Source: UBA724 sp964229545 (GTDB lineage Bacteria; Bacteroidota; Bacteroidia; Flavobacteriales; Flavobacteriaceae). Taken from it: a DNA stretch of 10,725 bases. Below, one piece after another: positions 7,168 to 10,725 of this stretch. Made by a program: the position numbers and the translations under genes. Every line of letters begins with the position of its first letter. Position 1 is the stretch's first letter. The notes below the pieces were generated by a model that worked only from the letters and a program-made list of their open reading frames with translations, did no database searches and was not told where the DNA came from. The stretch covers positions 1 to 10,725 of the forward strand of contig CAXRDP010000066.1 of NCBI GenBank assembly GCA_964229545.1. The letters are read 5' to 3'.

Positions 7168-7845
7168 CAACATAATAGCCGCCATCACGATCATAATGGC
7201 GTTTTCGATAAAGGTCGCTTCCGTCATCGGTAGGTTGAGGACCGAGCCCAAACAAGCACACTGGATTTGATTTTTGCCCATCAAAGCCTGGGTCACCCCC
7301 AGGGTGGTAATGCCCAAAATGACTATCGTTGCCCATAGGGCAATGTTGAGCTCTATCCGCATCAAAAACATCAGCCCTAAAGCCAATTCCAAAAACGGAT
7401 ATACCCAACCATAGAGAGACAGTTGTTTTGCCAAAGGGTCATACATACGGAAAGATTGCTGAAAACCTTTGAGGTCTAAAAATTTAAAAAAAGAAAACAC
7501 AATAAAGAATAGCCCCATAAAGTCAGGCAAGGCCTGTGAGAGGACAAAAGTGTCTTTGTGCAGCAAAAAAGTAGTTCCCAGCAAATAGGCAAAAATCAAA
7601 AACAAGGGGAAAAGTTGCCGCACTTTTGAAGGGCCTGTTGGCGTGTCGGCGCGCAAGGCGTATTTTGGAGGCAACACCTCGGCCACTTGCGTGTCGGAAA
7701 TGGGTGATTTGCTATGAAAACGAGCGGTCCCGTCTTGGTGCGAAATCACCACATCGGACACACCTGGCAGGGTTTCTAAAGCGGTTTGAATCTGTTGGGC
7801 ACAACTGCCACATGTCATGCCTTCGATGGAAAATTGTTGTTTCAT
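7162..7845 (-). CDS. HMA domain - MauE/DoxX-type membrane protein fusion
   Basis: 227-residue inner-membrane protein. Residues 1-65 form a heavy-metal-associated domain with metal motif GMTCGSC (Cys12, Cys15), the type that binds Cu(I), Hg(II) or Zn(II). Membrane helices follow at about 78-95, 107-125, 144-162, 166-187 and 210-227. The membrane part carries FKFLDLKGFQQSFRMYD (120-136), YP..E near 149-153, and a cysteine pair CACLG at 196-200, features I associate with MauE/DoxX redox-associated membrane proteins. Those proteins are linked to thiol redox or cofactor maturation. A fused soluble metal-binding domain suggests metal delivery or thiol redox at the membrane (inference). The gene lies 21 bases after the pirin stop on the same strand, so the two are probably co-transcribed. 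Its stop is inside the convergent FMN reductase end, leaving no room for a terminator between them. Confidence 0.85.
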   Translation of the reverse strand: MKQQFSIEGMTCGSCAQQIQTALETLPGVSDVVISHQDGTARFHSKSPISDTQVAEVLPPKYALRADTPTGPSKVRQLFPLFLIFAYLLGTTFLLHKDTFVLSQALPDFMGLFFIVFSFFKFLDLKGFQQSFRMYDPLAKQLSLYGWVYPFLELALGLMFLMRIELNIALWATIVILGITTLGVTQALMGKNQIQCACLGSVLNLPMTEATFIENAIMIVMAAIMLL

Positions 7846-7866
7846 GTTATTGGGGTTTTCTGCAAG

Positions 7867-8580
7867 TTAGCTATTCATAGGCACATCTACAAGCAGTACT
7901 TGGGCGTCTTGAAGGACCTTTAGCTCAAAAGTCTCTGTGTCCCAAACTCCGATGGCGTCTCGGCGTTTGAGCACTTGATCCCCCAATGCGATTTCTCCTT
8001 CTATGACCATCACATAAACCCCGTTTTCGGGAGCTTTGAGCTCATAGCTGTGGGTGGTTTGGGCATCGGCGTCGAGCATGTGCATCCACGCATTTTGGTG
8101 GATCCATACCCCTTGGTCGTCTGCGCGAGGTGATAGGATCTGAAAAAAGGCATTTTTTTGGTGAAAAGTGCGGATGGGAATTTGGTCGTAACGCGGGGCC
8201 ACATCGCGTTGGTTGGGGAAAATCCACAACTGAAACAAGTTGATTTCTTTGTCAGCGTTTTTGTTGTATTCCGAATGATAAACCCCTGTTCCGGCACTCA
8301 TCACCTGAATGTCACCCTCGCGAATCACCGCACTGTTGCCCATACTGTCTTTGTGTTCCAAGTCGCCTTTGAGCGGAATGGTTACAATTTCCATATTGTC
8401 ATGCGGGTGGGTGCCAAAGCCCATACCGCCCTGAATGATGTCGTCGTTGAGTACACGCAAAGCGCCAAATTGGATACGCTCCGGATGAAACCATCCAGCG
8501 AAACTAAAACTGTGTCTTGCATTGAGCCATCCATGGTCGGCATGGCCGCGGCTGTCTGAGGTGTGTAATACGGTTTTCAT
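7867..8580 (-). CDS. Pirin-family bicupin protein
   Basis: 237-residue cytoplasmic bicupin of the pirin family. Members bind a metal (iron in human pirin) and some, such as E. coli YhhW, have quercetin 2,3-dioxygenase activity. The N-terminal cupin carries the full metal set: H58 and H60 in GTHPHDNMEIVTI, and H102 and E104 in GTGVYHSEY. RHSFSFAGWFHPERIQFGALRVLNDD at about 22-47 is the family N-terminal signature in divergent form. The C-terminal cupin, about 135-237, is recognisable as a second barrel but lacks an obvious metal set, as is usual. The ATG at 8578-8580 is preferred over an in-frame TTG 15 bases upstream because family proteins start close to this point and the promoter's leader fits. 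It is the first gene of a two-gene operon with the HMA-MauE fusion. The physiological role in Bacteroidota is unknown; redox or aromatic-compound sensing is possible. Confidence 0.92.
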   Translation of the reverse strand: MKTVLHTSDSRGHADHGWLNARHSFSFAGWFHPERIQFGALRVLNDDIIQGGMGFGTHPHDNMEIVTIPLKGDLEHKDSMGNSAVIREGDIQVMSAGTGVYHSEYNKNADKEINLFQLWIFPNQRDVAPRYDQIPIRTFHQKNAFFQILSPRADDQGVWIHQNAWMHMLDADAQTTHSYELKAPENGVYVMVIEGEIALGDQVLKRRDAIGVWDTETFELKVLQDAQVLLVDVPMNS

Positions 8581-8602
8581 AAGTATCTTTTTCAAAGCAA
8601 TT

Positions 8603-8631
8603 CAAAAGTAGGGTAAAAATTTAAATACAAA
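8603..8631 (-). promoter_or_regulatory. Promoter of the pirin operon (Bacteroidota consensus)
   Basis: On the minus strand TTTG (8628-8631) is followed after 17 bases by TACTTTTG (8603-8610), an exact match to TAnnTTTG at near-consensus spacing. The ATG lies 22 bases beyond the -7 box, giving a leader of about 15-20 bases. Confidence 0.75.
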
Positions 8632-8647
8632 CAGATTCTCACATCAA

Positions 8648-8684
8648 GCTGTGGCACAGCACCCAGCGATAGGGACTCCTACCG
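8648..8684 (-). terminator. Two tandem hairpins after crtI, possible terminator
   Basis: Eight bases past the crtI stop, the minus strand can fold as CGGTAGG-AGTC-CCTATCG (8667-8684; seven pairs, one of them G-U). This is followed after 6 bases by GCTGTGCCACAGC (8648-8660; five or six pairs). The stretch is more GC-rich than its surroundings. No T-run follows immediately, so it is not a classic intrinsic terminator; it may instead stabilise the 3' end of the mRNA. Confidence 0.4.
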
Positions 8685-8692
8685 ATGAAAAT

Positions 8693-10144
8693 CTAGGCTC
8701 CTATCAGCTCAGAAACAATTTTGCCTGAAATCAAAGCGGGAGGCACACCTGGACCGGGAACAGTGAGCTGGCCGGTAAAGTACAGGTCTGCTACTTTTTT
8801 GCTTTTCATTTTGGGGCGTAAAAAAGCAGTTTGTTGGAGGGTATTGGCCATGCCATAGGCATTGCCTTTGTAGGAGTTGTAGGCCTCTACAAAGTCATTG
8901 ACGCAGAAAGACTCTGCAAATAAGACATCCTCTTGAATCGATTGGCCTGTGAGTTGCTCCATACGATCCACGACAATCTTATAATATTTTTCACGCAATA
9001 CCTGGGTATCTTCCAAGCCGGGAGCAATGGGTATCAAAATAAAACAGGCTTCTTTTCCTTCGGGTGCCATACCCGCATCTGTTTTTGAAGGCAGATTGAC
9101 ATAGAAAAGAGGTTCTTTGGGCCACTCGGCTGTGTCGTAGATACTTTGGGCATGGGCATCAAAATCCACATCAAAAAAGAGGTTGTGATGCGCCAATTTG
9201 TCGAGTTTTTTGTTAATGCCCATATAAAACAATAGCGAGGAGGGGGCAAATATTTTCTTCTTCCAATAGGCTTCGCTATAGGCACGCAGGGAGGCTGGCA
9301 ACAAGGTTTCTGTATGGTGGTAATCCGCACCACTGATGACCACATCGGCCTCAAAAACATCTTTCCCCACACGGATGCCAGTGGCTTTTTTGTTTTGGGT
9401 CAGAATTTCATCTACCGGAGATTGGGTATGGAACATCACGCCCAATTCCTCAGCCAAAGCCACCATAGCATTGACAATCTGTACCATACCACCTTGTGGG
9501 TGCCAAGTCCCCAAACCGAAATCGGCATAATTCATAAAGTTGTAGAAAGCGGGCGTTTGTTCGGGTTTGGCCCCTAAAAAGAGCACTGGAAACTGTAACA
9601 AAGAACGCAGTTTGGGACTTTTGAACTGACGTTCTACTTGCTTGCGGACATTGGTCAAAAACAGGCCTGCTTTTTTGATGGTCTGGGGGGTGATTAGCTC
9701 CAAAGGAGATTGGCCGGGTTTGTACACCAACTCATTGATGGCCACATTGTAATTGTAACCAGCTTGTTGTAAAAAAGCTTTTAGTTTGGCGCCTGTTCCA
9801 GTTTCTTCGGCCTCAAAGCGAGTTGCAATTTCATCGACATTGTCTGCAACGGGAAACACATCATCGGGTCCAAAAAAAACTTGATAACCCGGGTTGAGAC
9901 GGTCCAAGCTGTAGTAGTCAGATACCTTTTTACCAAAATCGGAAAAGAAACTTTCAAACACATCGGGCATCCAATACCAAGACGGACCCATATCGAAAGT
10001 AAAACCCTCTTTTTTGAATTGTCGGGCACGCCCTCCAAGGGTGTCATTCTTTTCAAAAACTTGGACTTTATGACCCTGCTGAGCCAAATAACAAGCAGCG
10101 GAAAGCGAGGAAAATCCGGAGCCGACAATAATGATCTTTTTCAT
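8693..10144 (-). CDS. crtI: Phytoene desaturase CrtI
   Basis: 483-residue FAD-dependent phytoene desaturase, which converts colourless phytoene to lycopene (or neurosporene) at the membrane. The N-terminus IIIVGSGFSSLSAACYLA holds the dinucleotide-binding loop G8-S-G10. The third Gly of the usual GxGxxG is Ser, which I recall as common in Bacteroidota CrtI. E31 in FEK is the ribose-binding acid; GGRA at 37-40 and DMGPSWYWMP at 51-60 are family motifs. GGMVQIVNAM is the central motif, and the C-terminal FAD motif is FTGQLTVPGPGVPPALISG near 456-474. Length is typical. The ATG at 10142-10144 is preferred over in-frame TTG codons 6 and 9 bases upstream, because the Rossmann strand begins MKKIIIVG. 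Unusually, no crtB follows; the next gene is a separately promoted pirin. The promoter lies unusually close to the start. It could desaturate a different number of steps than four, which sequence does not decide. Confidence 0.92.
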   Translation of the reverse strand: MKKIIIVGSGFSSLSAACYLAQQGHKVQVFEKNDTLGGRARQFKKEGFTFDMGPSWYWMPDVFESFFSDFGKKVSDYYSLDRLNPGYQVFFGPDDVFPVADNVDEIATRFEAEETGTGAKLKAFLQQAGYNYNVAINELVYKPGQSPLELITPQTIKKAGLFLTNVRKQVERQFKSPKLRSLLQFPVLFLGAKPEQTPAFYNFMNYADFGLGTWHPQGGMVQIVNAMVALAEELGVMFHTQSPVDEILTQNKKATGIRVGKDVFEADVVISGADYHHTETLLPASLRAYSEAYWKKKIFAPSSLLFYMGINKKLDKLAHHNLFFDVDFDAHAQSIYDTAEWPKEPLFYVNLPSKTDAGMAPEGKEACFILIPIAPGLEDTQVLREKYYKIVVDRMEQLTGQSIQEDVLFAESFCVNDFVEAYNSYKGNAYGMANTLQQTAFLRPKMKSKKVADLYFTGQLTVPGPGVPPALISGKIVSELIGA

Positions 10145-10148
10145 GTAC

Positions 10149-10167
10149 AACAAAGTTACACTTTGTT
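10149..10167. promoter_or_regulatory. Perfect inverted repeat over the crtI -7 box (putative operator)
   Basis: AACAAAGT and ACTTTGTT are perfect 8-base inverted copies around TAC. The repeat covers the whole -7 box of crtI, so a dimeric repressor bound here would block RNA polymerase. A second small palindrome, TGTACA (10144-10149), abuts it at the start codon. No regulator gene is in the window. Confidence 0.5.
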
Positions 10168-10178
10168 TTGGTAATCAA
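10151..10178 (-). promoter_or_regulatory. Promoter of crtI (Bacteroidota consensus)
   Basis: On the minus strand TTG (10176-10178), a 17-base spacer and TAACTTTG (10151-10158) match the -33/-7 consensus exactly. Only six bases separate the end of the -7 box from the ATG, so the transcript would have a very short leader or none. Confidence 0.7.
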
Positions 10179-10235
10179 GTGCTAAAAGCAAACCCATTGT
10201 TCTCAATAAAATCTTACGGAATCACAAAAACCTAA

Positions 10236-10725
10236 TTATGTATATACCTTGAAAGTGTTACCGTCAATAGGGTCGGTAGTATAACAACTCAAAGGGCCTC
10301 CATCGGTTCCTGCTGTGTTACAATCATCCGGATAGGTATTGCCATGCGCACCGCATCTAAAGCGGTTGCTACTGGCTTGATAGTTCCATGAGGTCTGGAC
10401 ACCCTGATGGGGACAAACATTGGTGTAAGCGTTGACCTCTGAACTACTGACCCGTAAAAACAACATAGGAATGCCCAAGTTTTGGGCGTTCTTCCAGCCG
10501 CCGACTTCTGACAATTCTGAGAAGTTGGAGTGGGTCAGGTCGATGGTGTAGGTGTTATTGGCAAAGGTAAACCCATTGCCCTGCGAGGAACCGCCACCAT
10601 TATTGCCTCCACCTCCAGGAGACGGGGAAATTTCATCCGTGGATTCGGCGCTACAGGCTTCCAAAAAACTGACACCAAAAAAGGCAAAGGCAACTGTGGG
10701 GCAAACTTCTTTTAAAAAGGCTCTT
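10236..10725 (-). CDS. Rieske [2Fe-2S] lipoprotein (5' end outside window)
   Basis: Membrane-anchored Rieske-type electron-transfer protein; the start codon lies beyond the right edge. The visible N-terminus has basic residues (RAFLKE), a hydrophobic stretch (VAFAFFGVSFL) and LEAC, a lipobox, so the protein is probably exported and lipid-anchored. A Ser/Pro/Gly/Asn-rich tether of about 25 residues follows (with GGGGNNGGGSS), then a Rieske domain of about 110 residues. The cluster ligands are present as CPHQG (C-x-H) and, about 20 residues later, CGAHG (C-x-x-H). The extra disulfide cysteines of bc1-type Rieske proteins (CTHxGC, CPCHG) are absent from these two boxes, though two later cysteines exist (DDC, LSCY). 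An in-frame TTG at 10662-10664 (the Leu before Glu-Ala-Cys) is rejected as start because it would remove the lipoprotein signal. It is separated from crtI by 91 bases with a crtI promoter, so the two are probably not one operon. Partner and substrate are unknown. Confidence 0.85.
   Translation of the reverse strand, partial: RAFLKEVCPTVAFAFFGVSFLEACSAESTDEISPSPGGGGNNGGGSSQGNGFTFANNTYTIDLTHSNFSELSEVGGWKNAQNLGIPMLFLRVSSSEVNAYTNVCPHQGVQTSWNYQASSNRFRCGAHGNTYPDDCNTAGTDGGPLSCYTTDPIDGNTFKVYT

Noticed and set aside
8158..8559. Open plus-strand frame of 133 codons
   Set aside because: It lies antisense to the pirin gene, whose metal-site motifs are intact; it has no signal of its own.
8648..8684. Classic rho-independent terminator
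   Set aside because: The stems are real, but no run of T follows on the minus strand, so it is listed only as a possible terminator.
10653..10664. TTG start giving a short Rieske protein starting Met-Glu-Ala-Cys
   Set aside because: The frame continues open to the window edge through a lipoprotein-type signal ending LEAC, so the true start is outside.

Overview
The window looks like a chromosomal segment of a marine-type member of the Flavobacteriaceae (Bacteroidota). The signs are a TonB-dependent receptor with an N-terminal carboxypeptidase-regulatory-like domain, promoters of the Bacteroidota type (TTG / TAnnTTTG), almost no Shine-Dalgarno sequences, an HMA-MauE/DoxX membrane protein, a Rieske lipoprotein, and a carotenoid pathway that includes a CrtA-type carotenoid 2-hydroxylase. 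The genus cannot be read from the sequence.

Layout. (1) Positions 1-1883, minus strand: a carotenoid pair. A CrtA-like protein, probably the carotenoid 2-hydroxylase of myxol-type pathways, is followed with a 4-base stop/start overlap by a CrtD-like carotenoid desaturase that runs off the left edge. (2) Positions 1884-2042: a divergent, AT-rich control region. (3) Positions 2043-6585, plus strand: a tightly packed three-gene operon of an outer-membrane TonB-dependent receptor, a beta-propeller phytase and a second secreted propeller-like protein of unknown function. Its junctions overlap by 1 and 4 bases. (4) Positions 6634-7167, plus strand: a small flavodoxin-fold NAD(P)H:FMN reductase with its own promoter, whose end overlaps tail-to-tail with the next gene. 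(5) Positions 7162-8580, minus strand: a pirin gene followed by an HMA-MauE/DoxX fusion, with a textbook Bacteroidota promoter. (6) Positions 8648-8684: two small hairpins after crtI. (7) Positions 8693-10144, minus strand: crtI, phytoene desaturase, with a strong promoter overlapped by a perfect inverted repeat. (8) Positions 10236-10725, minus strand: a Rieske [2Fe-2S] lipoprotein cut by the right edge.

How the genes work together. CrtI would make the coloured C40 backbone (lycopene). CrtD and the CrtA-like hydroxylase would modify the acyclic end of a monocyclic carotenoid to give a myxol- or saproxanthin-like pigment. Phytoene synthase, cyclase, CrtC hydratase and CrtZ are not in the window. 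Between the two carotenoid pieces sits an apparent phytate-use module: the phytase would release phosphate from inositol phosphates outside the cell or at its surface, and the receptor would import a product or substrate. The third gene is locked into this operon and is the best candidate here for an undescribed part of a known process. I see no tRNA, rRNA, CRISPR array, insertion sequence or phage gene. All intergenic gaps are under 300 bases and each is described.
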